Origin: Pseudonocardia alni
Lineage (GTDB): Bacteria > Actinomycetota > Actinomycetes > Mycobacteriales > Pseudonocardiaceae
Length of the DNA stretch: 64,000 nt
Direction: 5' to 3'
Assembly: GCF_002813375.1 (NCBI RefSeq)
Contig: NZ_PHUJ01000003.1
Location: 744,001 to 808,000 of the forward strand
Below are positions 31,834 to 39,796 of the stretch, piece after piece (positions within the stretch are counted from its first letter, which is position 1; each line of letters begins with the position of its first letter). The notes beneath the pieces are model-generated. The model saw only the letters and a list, made by a program, of their open reading frames with translations. It did not search any database and had not been told where the DNA came from. The position numbers and the translations under genes were made by a program.

Positions 31834-31889
31834 GTCCCCATCCTGGCCCCGGCGGGCGGGCCCCGCAGGACACCCGCGGGCCCGGCGGG

Positions 31890-32762
31890 TCAGAGCCGGC
31901 GCAGCCCGGCCAGCACCCGGTCCATCAGCGCGACGCTCGGCCCGTCCTCCGCCGAGGACACACCGTGCACCACCAGGCGCCCCTCGGAGGCGAGGTCGTC
32001 GATGAGCACCCGGGCGACGCCCAGCGGCACCGCGGCGAGCGCCGCGACCTCCGACACCGACCGGGGCCGGGTGCACAGCCGCAGCACCGCGGCGCGCTCG
32101 ACCGAGTCGGCGCGCGGGACGGGGCCGGGGGCGGGCCGCACCGAGACCAGCGTCTCCAGCCGCAGCTCGGCGCGGACCCGGGTACGGCCGCCGGTCATGA
32201 CGTAGGGCCGGACCGGGGCGAACGCCGGGACCTCGAGCGGCGCGGCGTCCGGCGGCGCGATGAGCTGGGGCGCCGGGTGCCGGAGCGCGGGCGGGGAGGA
32301 CGCGGGGCCCGCCGCCGCGGCCGGACGACCCGGTCCCGGCGCGGTGCGGCCGGCGACCACGGGCAGCGGCGCGGTGTCGGCGGGCCCGGGGGTGCCGGCG
32401 TCGCCGTCCGGGCCGCGACCGGTGCCCGCCGCCGCGGGGTCACCGGTCGCGGTGCCGCCCGCCGTGGTGTCGCCCGCCGTGGTGTCGCCCGCCGGGTGCC
32501 CGGCCGACTCCACGCGGGCCGCCGCACGGCGCGCCGCCCGCTCGCGGCGGCTCAGCCGGGTGCGCTTCGCGGAGTGCCCGCCGAACCGCGCCCCGGTCAC
32601 TCCGACCAGGTTCTCCGGCCCGGACTCCGGCTCCTCCGCCACGACGGTGGGCTCCGGGTCCGGCTCCGGCGGCCTGCCGTGCGGGTACTCCGGGTCGGGG
32701 GCGTGCCGGGACGGGGGCGCCCCGAACCGGGCCCCGGTGCGTCCGATCTCCGACCGTGCCAT
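31890..32762 (-). CDS. Orphan DUF742-domain protein
   Basis: A 290-residue protein. The C-terminal ~115 residues are a DUF742 winged-helix-like domain (VRPYVMTGGRTRVRAELRLETLVSV, then SVSEVAALAAVPLGVARVLIDDLASEGRLVVH). The first ~170 residues are low-complexity and Pro/Ala/Gly-rich, with two copies of TGARFG (in GRTGARFGAPP and GVTGARFGGHS) and short GDTTA repeats. DUF742 proteins normally lie in conservon-type operons with a roadblock protein, a small GTPase and a sensor kinase; none of these is nearby. The ATG at 32762 is preceded by GGAGGGTGG. Its job outside such an operon is unknown. Confidence 0.85.
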   Translation of the reverse strand: MARSEIGRTGARFGAPPSRHAPDPEYPHGRPPEPDPEPTVVAEEPESGPENLVGVTGARFGGHSAKRTRLSRRERAARRAAARVESAGHPAGDTTAGDTTAGGTATGDPAAAGTGRGPDGDAGTPGPADTAPLPVVAGRTAPGPGRPAAAAGPASSPPALRHPAPQLIAPPDAAPLEVPAFAPVRPYVMTGGRTRVRAELRLETLVSVRPAPGPVPRADSVERAAVLRLCTRPRSVSEVAALAAVPLGVARVLIDDLASEGRLVVHGVSSAEDGPSVALMDRVLAGLRRL

Positions 32763-32965
32763 CCACCCTCCGCGCCTCGCGGCCGCGGCGACCCACGGGC
32801 GCCGCTGTCGTCCGTTCCGTCCCGCGGTGCGGTCGTCGTCACGATGCGCGACCGGGGAGCCACAGGGTGGCGCGGGACGACTACCGCACCGTGTCGCCCG
32901 TGTCACATCCGTGTGACGCGACCTCGTCGGTGCAGGTCACGAGCACAGCGGTTCACCCGATCCGG

Positions 32966-33904
32966 CTAGCGACGCAGCAGCGTGGTGAACGTGGCCAGCG
33001 CCTGCCCGGCGATCCGCTCGGCCGCGGGCACGACGCCGAGGAACGCGACGTAGCCGTGGATGAGACCGGGTCCGTCGACCTCGGTGACCTCCACCCCGCC
33101 CGCGCGCAGCGCCGCGGCCCAGTCGCGGCCCTCGTCGCGCAGCGGGTCGAACTCGGCGGTGGCGACCACCGCGGGCGCCAGCCCGGACGGGTCGGCGGGC
33201 GCGGCGGCCCCCAGCGGCGCGACCTCGGGGTCGGCCGGGGCGGGGCCGGACAGCAGGCTGTCCCAGAACCACCGCATGTCCGCCGCGGTGAGGAAGTAGC
33301 CCTCGCCGTTCTCCCGGTGCGACGGCGTCGCCCCCTCCGGCGCGAGGGCCGGGTAGAACAACAGCTGGGCGGCCGGGCGCGGGCCGCCGCGGTCGCGACA
33401 GCGCAGCGCCAGCCCGGCGACCATGCTCGCCCCGGCGCTGTCGCCCGCCAGCCCGAGCCGCCGGCCCGGGAACCGGCCTGCGACGGCGAGCAGCGCGGCC
33501 CAGGCGTCGTCGAGCGGCGCGGGGTGCGGGTGCTCGGGCGCGAGCCGGTAGTCCACCGCGACGACGACCGCGCCGGTCGCATTCGCCACCCGCCGGCACA
33601 CCGGGTCGTGGGTCTCCAGGTCCCCGACGACCCACCCACCGCCGTGCAGGTAGAGCACGACGGCCGCGCCGTCGTCGCCCTCGGGGACGTAGGTGCGCAG
33701 CGGCACCGGGCCCGCCGGGCCGGGGACGGTGTCGTCGTCGACCCGGCCGACCTGCTCGGGGACGAACCCCGGTCCGCGACGGGCCAGGGCGAGCGACCGG
33801 TAGTGGGCCCGGGTGGCGACCGGGTCGCCGTCGCGGACCAGCGGCAGGGCCCCCGCCCCGGCGAGGGTGTCGAGCACGGTCCGGAACGCGGGGTCGAGCG
33901 CCAT
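32966..33904 (-). CDS. Hormone-sensitive-lipase family alpha/beta hydrolase
   Basis: A 312-residue esterase of the HSL (bacterial family IV) group. The oxyanion-hole motif YLHGGGWVVGD (about residues 84-94), the nucleophile elbow GDSAGASMV (about 150-158), Asp in EFDPLRDEG and His in GLIHGYVAF make a complete triad. No signal peptide, so cytosolic. Substrates of the family are short acyl esters. The ATG at 33904 lies 7 nt after TAGCGT, a leaderless promoter. It is divergent from the GntR-controlled membrane protein gene. Confidence 0.93.
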   Translation of the reverse strand: MALDPAFRTVLDTLAGAGALPLVRDGDPVATRAHYRSLALARRGPGFVPEQVGRVDDDTVPGPAGPVPLRTYVPEGDDGAAVVLYLHGGGWVVGDLETHDPVCRRVANATGAVVVAVDYRLAPEHPHPAPLDDAWAALLAVAGRFPGRRLGLAGDSAGASMVAGLALRCRDRGGPRPAAQLLFYPALAPEGATPSHRENGEGYFLTAADMRWFWDSLLSGPAPADPEVAPLGAAAPADPSGLAPAVVATAEFDPLRDEGRDWAAALRAGGVEVTEVDGPGLIHGYVAFLGVVPAAERIAGQALATFTTLLRR

Positions 33905-33911
33905 GGTCGTG

Positions 33912-33917
33912 ACGCTA
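33912..33917 (-). promoter_or_regulatory. Leaderless -10 element (TAGCGT) for the HSL esterase
   Basis: TAGCGT, 7 nt, then the ATG at 33904. Confidence 0.5.
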
Positions 33918-33946
33918 GCCGGTCCCCGGGGGATGTGCAGACAGCA

Positions 33947-33969
33947 TTGTTCTAGTACATTACGAACAA
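33947..33969. promoter_or_regulatory. Candidate GntR operator and promoter of the membrane protein-GntR pair
   Basis: TTGTTC and GAACAA separated by 11 nt form a symmetric site in an unusually AT-rich patch (CTAGTACATTAC). A third half site GTTC follows, giving an overlapping CGAAC-AA-GTTCG dyad. It lies 29 nt before the ATG at 33998 and suits a YtrA-type GntR dimer such as the one encoded at 34921. Confidence 0.55.
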
Positions 33970-33997
33970 GTTCGGATCACTCGACGAGAGGGACGCC

Positions 33998-34927
33998 ATG
34001 ACCACACCCGTCGTGCGCACGAGCCGTCGCCGGCTCCTCGCCACCGCACCGGCCACCGCACTGACCGTCGCGGGCCTGGCCGCCCTGGTGGCCACCCAGC
34101 CGCCCGGCCGGACGCTCCAGACCACCCTCGCGGTGGTCGTCGTGGGCCTGCTCGCGATCGGGCTGCCGCTGCTGCGGCTGCGCTCCGGGCGGCCCGACGT
34201 GGAGCGCCGCGCCGTCGGCACCGCCTGGGCCTTCGCCGTCATCGTGTGGTGGGTGCCCGGCACCCGGCTGGCTCCGCAGGTCCCGGGCTGGGCCTGGACC
34301 GCCGGCGTGCTGGCGGCGGTCGCCGCCGCCTACGGCATCGGACACCTGCTGGCCGGGCCGGACGCCCCGCGGCCGTCGGCGACCGGCAGCGCCCCGGCCG
34401 GCGCGGTGCGCACCCCGCTCGCGCCCGGTGAGCGGTACCTGTGGGCCCGCACCGTGCTGTCCCGCCCCACCCTGGTCGTCGCGGCGGTGCTGCTCCTGGC
34501 CGCCGTCGCCCAGCTGGCGGCCGGCGGCAGCGCGGTGCTGGTCGTCGTGCTCGTCGCCGCCGCCGTCGTCTCGACCGCACTGACCGCCGTCGCCCGGGTC
34601 CGTGTCGACGGCGACGGGGTACACGTCCGGCAGGCGCTGCTCGGACGGCCGCTGGCCGAGGCACCGCTCACCGAGGTCCGCGGCGCGCGGTCGGAGCAGC
34701 TCGACCCGGAGCGCTTCGGATGGAACGAGTACGGCGTCCTGCGCCGGTCGCCGTCCGTGCTCGGCTACCGCGCCCGGCGGGCCGGGGAGGCGCTGGTGCT
34801 CGACCTCACCGACGACCGCCGGTTCGTGGTCACGGTGCCCGACGCCGCCACCGCGGCCGGGCTGGTCAACGCCGAACTCGACCGTCGCGCCGGGCACGGC
34901 GCGGCCGGCGCCGCACCGTCGTGCTGA
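33998..34927 (+). CDS. Multi-spanning membrane protein paired with a GntR regulator
   Basis: A 309-residue protein with four clear hydrophobic helices: about residues 19-35, 42-62 (LQTTLAVVVVGLLAIGLPLL), 74-110 and two adjacent stretches around 160-200 (TLVVAAVLLLAAVAQL). The C-terminal ~100 residues are cytosolic and PH-like (VARVRVDGDGVHVRQALLG, LDLTDDRRFVVTVPD). This resembles uncharacterised membrane proteins encoded with YtrA-type regulators, often implicated in cell-envelope or membrane stress, but I do not recognise a specific family. The ATG follows GAGAGGGAC. It overlaps the GntR gene by 7 nt, so both are made together. Confidence 0.75.
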   Translation: MTTPVVRTSRRRLLATAPATALTVAGLAALVATQPPGRTLQTTLAVVVVGLLAIGLPLLRLRSGRPDVERRAVGTAWAFAVIVWWVPGTRLAPQVPGWAWTAGVLAAVAAAYGIGHLLAGPDAPRPSATGSAPAGAVRTPLAPGERYLWARTVLSRPTLVVAAVLLLAAVAQLAAGGSAVLVVVLVAAAVVSTALTAVARVRVDGDGVHVRQALLGRPLAEAPLTEVRGARSEQLDPERFGWNEYGVLRRSPSVLGYRARRAGEALVLDLTDDRRFVVTVPDAATAAGLVNAELDRRAGHGAAGAAPSC

Positions 34928-35274
34928 TCCGGGTCGACCCGTCGTCGCCGGTGCCGCTCGGGGACCAGGTCGCGGCCTCGGTCCGCCGGGCGGTCGCCGA
35001 CGGCCGGGCCGCCGCCGGGGACCGGCTGCCCCCGGCCCGCGAGGTCGCGGGCGCACTGGGGATCAATCTGCACACCGTGCTGCGCGGCTACCAGCAGCTG
35101 CGCGACGAGGGCCTGGTCGACCTGCGGCGCGGCCGCGGGGCCGTGCTCACCGAGCGGGCCACCGGTGGACGCGCCGAGCTGGAGCGCAAGGCCGGTGAGC
35201 TGGCCGAACTCGCCCGGCGGCTCGGGCTCGACGAGTCCGACGCCCTCGGCGCGGTGCGGGCCGCCTTCCGCTGA
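34921..35274 (+). CDS. GntR-family regulator, YtrA subfamily
   Basis: A 117-residue regulator: an N-terminal GntR winged helix (PLGDQVAASVRRAVADGRAA, LPPAREVAGALGINLHTVLR, YQQLRDEGLVDLRRGRG) and a short C-terminal helical dimerisation part of ~40 residues, the YtrA layout. There is no effector domain. The GTG start overlaps the upstream membrane protein gene by 7 nt, so it probably regulates its own operon through the TTGTTC-N11-GAACAA site at 33947. A 6-bp inverted repeat CTGACG/CGTCAG spans its stop and the stop of the convergent acyl-CoA dehydrogenase gene. Confidence 0.9.
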   Translation: MLIRVDPSSPVPLGDQVAASVRRAVADGRAAAGDRLPPAREVAGALGINLHTVLRGYQQLRDEGLVDLRRGRGAVLTERATGGRAELERKAGELAELARRLGLDESDALGAVRAAFR

Positions 35275-35290
35275 CGCCGCGGCGCCGCCG

Positions 35291-36499
35291 TCAGCCGAGC
35301 GGGCTGCGCGGCAGCAGCCGGTCGGAGATGATCTTGCGCTGGATCTCGCTGGTCCCCTCGAAGATCGTGGTCAGCCGGGCGTCGCGCCAGTGCCGTTCCA
35401 CCTGGTGCTCGGTGGTGTAGCCGTTGCCGCCGTGCAGCTGGATGCCGTCCGCGGTGACCTCGGCGGCCATCTCGGTGGCCAGCAGCTTGACCATCGCCGC
35501 CTCCCGCTCGCAGGGCTCGCCGAGGTCGAGCCGGTGCGCCACGTTCTGGTAGAAGGCGCGGGCCTGCTCGACCCGGGCGGCCATCGTCGCGAGGGTGAAC
35601 CGGACGGCCTGGAAGTCGCCGATCGGGTGCTCGAACTGGTGGCGTCGCTGCAGGTAGCGCACGCAGTCCTCGACGGCGGCCCTGGCGAGCCCGACCGCCC
35701 GCGCGGCGGTGTGCACCCGGGCGATGTTCAGCCACGACTGGGCGTCGGCGAATCCCTCGCCGCCGGCGCCGAGCTGGTTGCCGACCGGCACCCGCACGCC
35801 GTCGAACTCCAGGTCCCAGGTGACGAAGCCGTGGTAGCCGATCTTGTCGATCGGGCGGCCGGTGATCCCGGCGGGGAAGGTGTCGCGCTCCTTCTCCACG
35901 ACGACCGTCGCCAGGCCCGCGGAGCGCTTCTCCCCCGGCGCAGGGTCGTCGGTGCGCACCAGCACCTGGATGAAGTCGGCGGCCTTGGCGTTGCCGGTCC
36001 AGCGCTTGTGCCCGGTGATCACGAACTCGTCGCCGTCGCGGACCGCGCGGGTCTCCACCCCGGCCAGGTCGGACCCGGCGTCGGGCTCGGACAGCGCGAT
36101 CGCGCCGATCCACTGCCCGCGGGCCGACCGGCGCAGCAGCTCCGCACGGCGCTCCGGGTCGGTGACGGCGGTCCCGGCGCCCTGCGCACGGGCGATGATC
36201 GACCCGACGCTCATCCACGCCCGGGCCAGCTCCTCGGCGACCATGCAGTACTCGAACGCCCCGAGACCCAGCCCGCCGTGCTCACGGTCGACGGTGATGC
36301 CGAAGTAGCCCAGCTCGCCCATCTCGTCGAGCAGGTCGCGCGGGATCTCGCCCTTGCGCGGATCCAGCTCGTCGGCGACGGGCAGCACCCGGGTCGCGGC
36401 GAACTCGCGGGCCTGCTTCTGCAACGCCTCGCGCTCGGGGGTGTGGTACGGCGCGGTCAGTACCGGGACAGGCGGCTCGAGAAGATCGTCACTGGCCAT
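35291..36499 (-). CDS. Acyl-CoA dehydrogenase family protein
   Basis: A 402-residue FAD flavoprotein that introduces a 2,3-double bond into acyl-CoA, passing electrons to electron-transfer flavoprotein. Signature 1 is ALSEPDAGSDLAG, the flavin segment RWTGNAK, the C-terminal domain has QLHGGNGYTTEHQVER and IFEGTSEIQRKII, the Glu of EGTSE being the usual catalytic base. Length is standard. Chain-length preference is not readable. The ATG at 36499 follows GATACT by 6 nt, suggesting a leaderless mRNA. It is divergent from formaldehyde dehydrogenase. Confidence 0.93.
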   Translation of the reverse strand: MASDDLLEPPVPVLTAPYHTPEREALQKQAREFAATRVLPVADELDPRKGEIPRDLLDEMGELGYFGITVDREHGGLGLGAFEYCMVAEELARAWMSVGSIIARAQGAGTAVTDPERRAELLRRSARGQWIGAIALSEPDAGSDLAGVETRAVRDGDEFVITGHKRWTGNAKAADFIQVLVRTDDPAPGEKRSAGLATVVVEKERDTFPAGITGRPIDKIGYHGFVTWDLEFDGVRVPVGNQLGAGGEGFADAQSWLNIARVHTAARAVGLARAAVEDCVRYLQRRHQFEHPIGDFQAVRFTLATMAARVEQARAFYQNVAHRLDLGEPCEREAAMVKLLATEMAAEVTADGIQLHGGNGYTTEHQVERHWRDARLTTIFEGTSEIQRKIISDRLLPRSPLG

Positions 36500-36505
36500 G
36501 GGCGC

Positions 36506-36511
36506 AGTATC
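36506..36511 (-). promoter_or_regulatory. Leaderless -10 element (GATACT) for the acyl-CoA dehydrogenase
   Basis: GATACT, 6 nt, then the ATG at 36499. No clear -35. Confidence 0.45.
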
Positions 36512-36733
36512 ACCCGTCCCGGCCGCCCCCGCCCGGACCCGACCGGTCCGGCCCCGACCATCGGCACAGGACCGCTGCGGCACGCATCGCCGCGTGCGCA
36601 TGTCCGTACGGGGTGGGAGGGTCGGCAGCGGGCGGCGCGGCCCGACCCGTGGGGGCGCGGGATCGGTGTGGCCGGGTCGCCGCCGCGCGGCCGCGACCGC
36701 GGTCCGCGCGCCCACGCAGGAGGGGAGCGCACC

Positions 36734-37948
36734 ATGCCCGACAACCGCGTCGTCGTGTACAAGGGACCCGGCGAGGTCGCCGTCGAGTCGATCGACTACC
36801 CGAAGCTGGAGCTGCCCACCGACGTCGTCGACGGCCTCGGCATCCAGCGCAAGGCTCCGCACGCGGCGATCCTGAAGATCGTCACCACCAACATCTGCGG
36901 ATCCGACCAGCACATGGTCCGCGGCCGCACCACCGCACCGGTCGGGCAGTCGCTCGGCCACGAGATCACCGGCGAGATCGTCGAGATCGGCGACGACGTG
37001 CTGTTCGCGAAGGTCGGCGACATCTGCTCGGTGCCGTTCAACATCGCCTGCGGGCGCTGCCGGATGTGCAACGAGGGCAAGACCGGCGTCTGCCTCAACG
37101 TCAACCCGGCCCGTCCCGGCGCCGCCTACGGCTACGTCGACATGGGCGGCTGGATCGGCGGCCAGGCCGAGTACGTGATGGTGCCCTTCGCCGACTTCAA
37201 CCTGCTGCGCTTCCCCGACCGCGACCAGGCGTTGGAGAAGATCCTCGACCTCACGATGCTGTCGGACATCTTCCCGACCGGCTACCACGGCGCGGTGACC
37301 GCCGGGGTCACCACCGGGTCGACGGTGTACGTGGCCGGCGCCGGGCCGGTCGGGCTGGCCGCGGCGCACGCCGCGCAGCTGCTGGGGGCGGCGGCGGTCG
37401 TCGTCGGGGACATGATCCCCGAGCGGCTCGCGCAGGCGCGCAGCTTCGGCTGCGAGACCGTCGACCTGTCCGGCGACGGCACCCTGGCCGAGCAGCTGGA
37501 GCAGCTGCTCGGCGAGCCCGAGGTCGACGCCGCCGTCGACGCCGTCGGGTTCGAGGCCCGCGGGCACGGCCGCGACGCCGGGGAGGCGCCCGCGACCGTG
37601 CTCAACTCGGTCATGGAGGTGACCCGGGTCGGCGGCGCGCTCGGCATCCCGGGGCTCTACGTCACCGGCGACCCGGGTGCCGCCGACGACAAGGCCAAGG
37701 AGGGCACCCTCGGCGTGCGGATCGGGCTGGGCTGGGCGAAGTCGCACAGCTTCACCACCGGTCAGTGCCCGGTGAAGAAGTACAACCGGCAGCTGATGCA
37801 GGCGATCCTGTCCGACCGGGCGCAGATCGCGAAGGCGGTCAACGCGACCACGATCTCGCTGGACGACGCCCCGCGCGGCTACCAGGAGTTCGACGGCGGC
37901 GTGGCCCGCAAGTTCGTGATCGACCCGCACGGCAGCGTCGCGGCGTGA
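36734..37948 (+). CDS. fdhA: Glutathione-independent formaldehyde dehydrogenase
   Basis: A 404-residue zinc- and NAD-dependent medium-chain dehydrogenase of the Pseudomonas putida FdhA type, oxidising formaldehyde to formate without a thiol cofactor. Catalytic zinc ligands are in TTNICGSDQHM and GHEITGEIVE; structural zinc cysteines are in CGRCRMCNEGKTGVC. The NAD site is VAGAGPVGLAAA. The insertion KSHSFTTGQCPVKKYNR and the region DMGGWIGGQAEYVMVPFADFN are typical of this subfamily rather than mycothiol-dependent enzymes. The ATG follows AGGAGGGGAG by 6 nt, a strong ribosome binding site. A one-sided terminator follows directly. Confidence 0.94.
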   Translation: MPDNRVVVYKGPGEVAVESIDYPKLELPTDVVDGLGIQRKAPHAAILKIVTTNICGSDQHMVRGRTTAPVGQSLGHEITGEIVEIGDDVLFAKVGDICSVPFNIACGRCRMCNEGKTGVCLNVNPARPGAAYGYVDMGGWIGGQAEYVMVPFADFNLLRFPDRDQALEKILDLTMLSDIFPTGYHGAVTAGVTTGSTVYVAGAGPVGLAAAHAAQLLGAAAVVVGDMIPERLAQARSFGCETVDLSGDGTLAEQLEQLLGEPEVDAAVDAVGFEARGHGRDAGEAPATVLNSVMEVTRVGGALGIPGLYVTGDPGAADDKAKEGTLGVRIGLGWAKSHSFTTGQCPVKKYNRQLMQAILSDRAQIAKAVNATTISLDDAPRGYQEFDGGVARKFVIDPHGSVAA

Positions 37949-37953
37949 GACCG

Positions 37954-37991
37954 GCCGGGTCCGGTGCCGCCGTCGCGGTGCCGGGCCCGGC
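37954..37991 (+). terminator. Strand-specific hairpin terminator after formaldehyde dehydrogenase
   Basis: Arms 37954-37970 and 37975-37991 form a 17-bp RNA stem with a 4-nt CGTC loop on the plus strand, three of the pairs being G-U. On the minus strand those become A-C mismatches, so it should act only on the plus transcript. It ends exactly where the convergent gene's stop codon begins. Confidence 0.75.
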
Positions 37992-38834
37992 TCACCCGCC
38001 AGCCCCGGCCGCGCGCCGGTAGAGCTCGGCGGCGGCGCGGGAGAAGCCGTCGGGCACCCCGGCGGCGGCGAACGCGTCGGCCGCCTCGTCCATCTCCCCC
38101 GCCCAGCGCCACGCCTTTCCCGCCATCCGCTCGCGGGCGCGGGCCAGCGCGGCGGCGTGGTCGACCCCGGCCCGGTCCAGCTCGGCGTGCAGGGCCCCGG
38201 TGACGCCGAACGCCGCGGCGGCCTCCTCGAGCGCCAGCCACAGCATGGGTGCCGCCTTGCTCTGCAGCGCGAAGCAGGCCTTCAGCCCGCTCGCGGCGCC
38301 CAGGTCGGTCCCGGCGGTACCGAGCACCCTGGCGTCGAACGGGCCCGGCTCGAACAGGGTGGCGGCGGTGTCCGCCCCCGGCCCGGACAGCCACAGCGTC
38401 GTGGTGCCCGCCGTCCAGGCGGGCGGGCCGATGACGGCGCCGTCGCAGACGGTCGCGCGGTCGCCGAGCAGTGTCGCGATACCGCGGACGGTGTCCGGGG
38501 ACACCGCGTTGGCCTCGACGTAGAGCGGGCGGTCGGTGCGCCCGGCCAACCCGGCGCCCGCCAGGCCGGCGACCTCGCGCGCGGCGTGCGGCGGGCAGAT
38601 CGACACGATCACGTCGGCCCGGGCGGCGAGGTCGGCGACGGTCGGCACCGCCTGCAGGTCGGCCAGCTCGGCGCGCTTGGCGGTGGCGTGCGAGCGCCCG
38701 GCGTCGGCCCAGATCACCGCGCCCGCGCGGGCCTTGAGCGCCGATCCGAGCGCGGCGCCCATCGCGCCGGGGTGCAGGACCCCGACCACCGGCCGGGCGG
38801 GCAGGGACACCGGCTGCGCGGACGGCGACGACAT
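37992..38834 (-). CDS. 6-phosphogluconate-dehydrogenase-like NAD(P)-binding protein with DUF1932
   Basis: A 280-residue short beta-hydroxyacid dehydrogenase-type protein. The Rossmann start is VVGVLHPGAMGAALGSAL (about residues 16-33); the middle has DVIVSICPPHAAREVA and YVEANAVSPDTV; the C-terminal helical domain is DUF1932 (GAASGLKACFALQSKAAPMLWLALEEA). The family reduces or oxidises beta-hydroxy acids, but members with DUF1932 lack assigned substrates. The ATG at 38834 is the natural start. Its neighbour across a gap is an HpcH/HpaI aldolase on the other strand, which suggests, without proof, a shared hydroxy-acid catabolic theme. Confidence 0.86.
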   Translation of the reverse strand: MSSPSAQPVSLPARPVVGVLHPGAMGAALGSALKARAGAVIWADAGRSHATAKRAELADLQAVPTVADLAARADVIVSICPPHAAREVAGLAGAGLAGRTDRPLYVEANAVSPDTVRGIATLLGDRATVCDGAVIGPPAWTAGTTTLWLSGPGADTAATLFEPGPFDARVLGTAGTDLGAASGLKACFALQSKAAPMLWLALEEAAAAFGVTGALHAELDRAGVDHAAALARARERMAGKAWRWAGEMDEAADAFAAAGVPDGFSRAAAELYRRAAGAGG

Positions 38835-38966
38835 GGGGTGATGATGGCACCCCGCCCCACCCGTCGCGGCGGGCTCACCCCGTCCCGAGTGCGGCGGCCA
38901 GGTCGTCGAGCACCACGCGCGTGGCCTGCGGGCGCGTTGAGGAACCAGGTGTCGTCGTCGACGGCG

Positions 38967-38998
38967 GTGGTGTGCCGGACAGGCGCCCGGCACACCAC
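38967..38998. promoter_or_regulatory. 12-bp inverted repeat upstream of the HpaI-type aldolase
   Basis: Perfect arms GTGGTGTGCCGG (38967-38978) and CCGGCACACCAC (38987-38998) with an 8-nt loop, 53 nt before the aldolase ATG. Position suggests an operator in the promoter region; a terminator for an unseen minus-strand remnant is the alternative. The surrounding gap 38835-39051 has no supportable intact gene. Confidence 0.5.
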
Positions 38999-39051
38999 GG
39001 GACGACGGTCTCGACTGGCGTGGCGGGCGGGCGGGGCGGCACGGTCGTCGG

Positions 39052-39792
39052 ATGACCCCTGATCCCCTGTTCACCGGCGACGCGGTCGGTGGCTGGCTGC
39101 AGCTGCCCTCCCCCGCCGTCGCCGAGATCGCCGGCTCCGTCGGGTTCGACCTGGTCTGCGTCGACACCCAGCACGGCCTGATCGGCGACGACACCGTCCT
39201 GGGCATGCTGCAGGCCCTGTCCGCGACGGGCACGCCGTCGCTGGTGCGGGTCCCCGGCCACGGCGCCGAGGGCATCGGGCGGGCCCTGGACCGGGGCGCC
39301 GACGGCGTGATCGTCCCGCTGGTCGACACCGCCGAGCAGGCCGCTGCGGCGGTCGCGGCGTGCCGCTACCCGCCGGACGGGGTCCGCAGCTTCGGGCCGG
39401 TCCGCCCCTCGTGGCAGGACCGCGACGTGTTCGCACCCCCGCGCACGGTGGTGATGGTGGAAACGGTCGCGGCCGTGGCGAACCTGCCCGACATCGTGGC
39501 CGTCGACGGGGTCGCGGCGGTGTTCGTCGGGCCGTCGGACCTGGCGCTGGCGCACGGGCTCCCGCTCGCCGCCCAGGGCGACGGCGGCCCGGAGTCCGAC
39601 CGGCACGCCGAGCTGGTCTCCGGGATCACCGCGGTGTGCGCGGAGGCCGGGGTACCGGTGGGGATCTACTGCGAGTCCCCCGCGCACGTCCGCCGCTTCC
39701 GGGCGCTGGGGTGCACCTTCACGATGCTCGCCGCCGAGCAGGCGATCCTGCGGTCGGCGCTGGCGGAGAAGCTGGCCGACGCCCGGCCCTGA
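39052..39792 (+). CDS. HpcH/HpaI aldolase/citrate lyase family protein
   Basis: A 246-residue class II pyruvate aldolase-type TIM barrel. Family landmarks: GFDLVCVDTQHGLIG (the D-x-x-HG loop), LVRVPGHGAEGIGRALDRGADGVIVPLV, the metal-binding Glu in VMVETVAAV and Asp in VFVGPSDLALAHG. These enzymes cleave or form 4-hydroxy-2-oxo acids using a divalent metal. The early acidic residue normally seen as DxEHG is here DTQHG. The ATG at 39052 is the only reasonable start. The gene ends 4 nt before the convergent VanZ-RDD gene's stop. Confidence 0.92.
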   Translation: MTPDPLFTGDAVGGWLQLPSPAVAEIAGSVGFDLVCVDTQHGLIGDDTVLGMLQALSATGTPSLVRVPGHGAEGIGRALDRGADGVIVPLVDTAEQAAAAVAACRYPPDGVRSFGPVRPSWQDRDVFAPPRTVVMVETVAAVANLPDIVAVDGVAAVFVGPSDLALAHGLPLAAQGDGGPESDRHAELVSGITAVCAEAGVPVGIYCESPAHVRRFRALGCTFTMLAAEQAILRSALAEKLADARP

Positions 39793-39796
39793 GCCG

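Noticed and set aside
26135..31873. A ~1900-codon open frame on the minus strand across the helicase and GGDEF-EAL genes
   Set aside because: Its protein is low in structure and high in Arg/Gly/Val/His/Gln, and both plus-strand genes have complete motifs.
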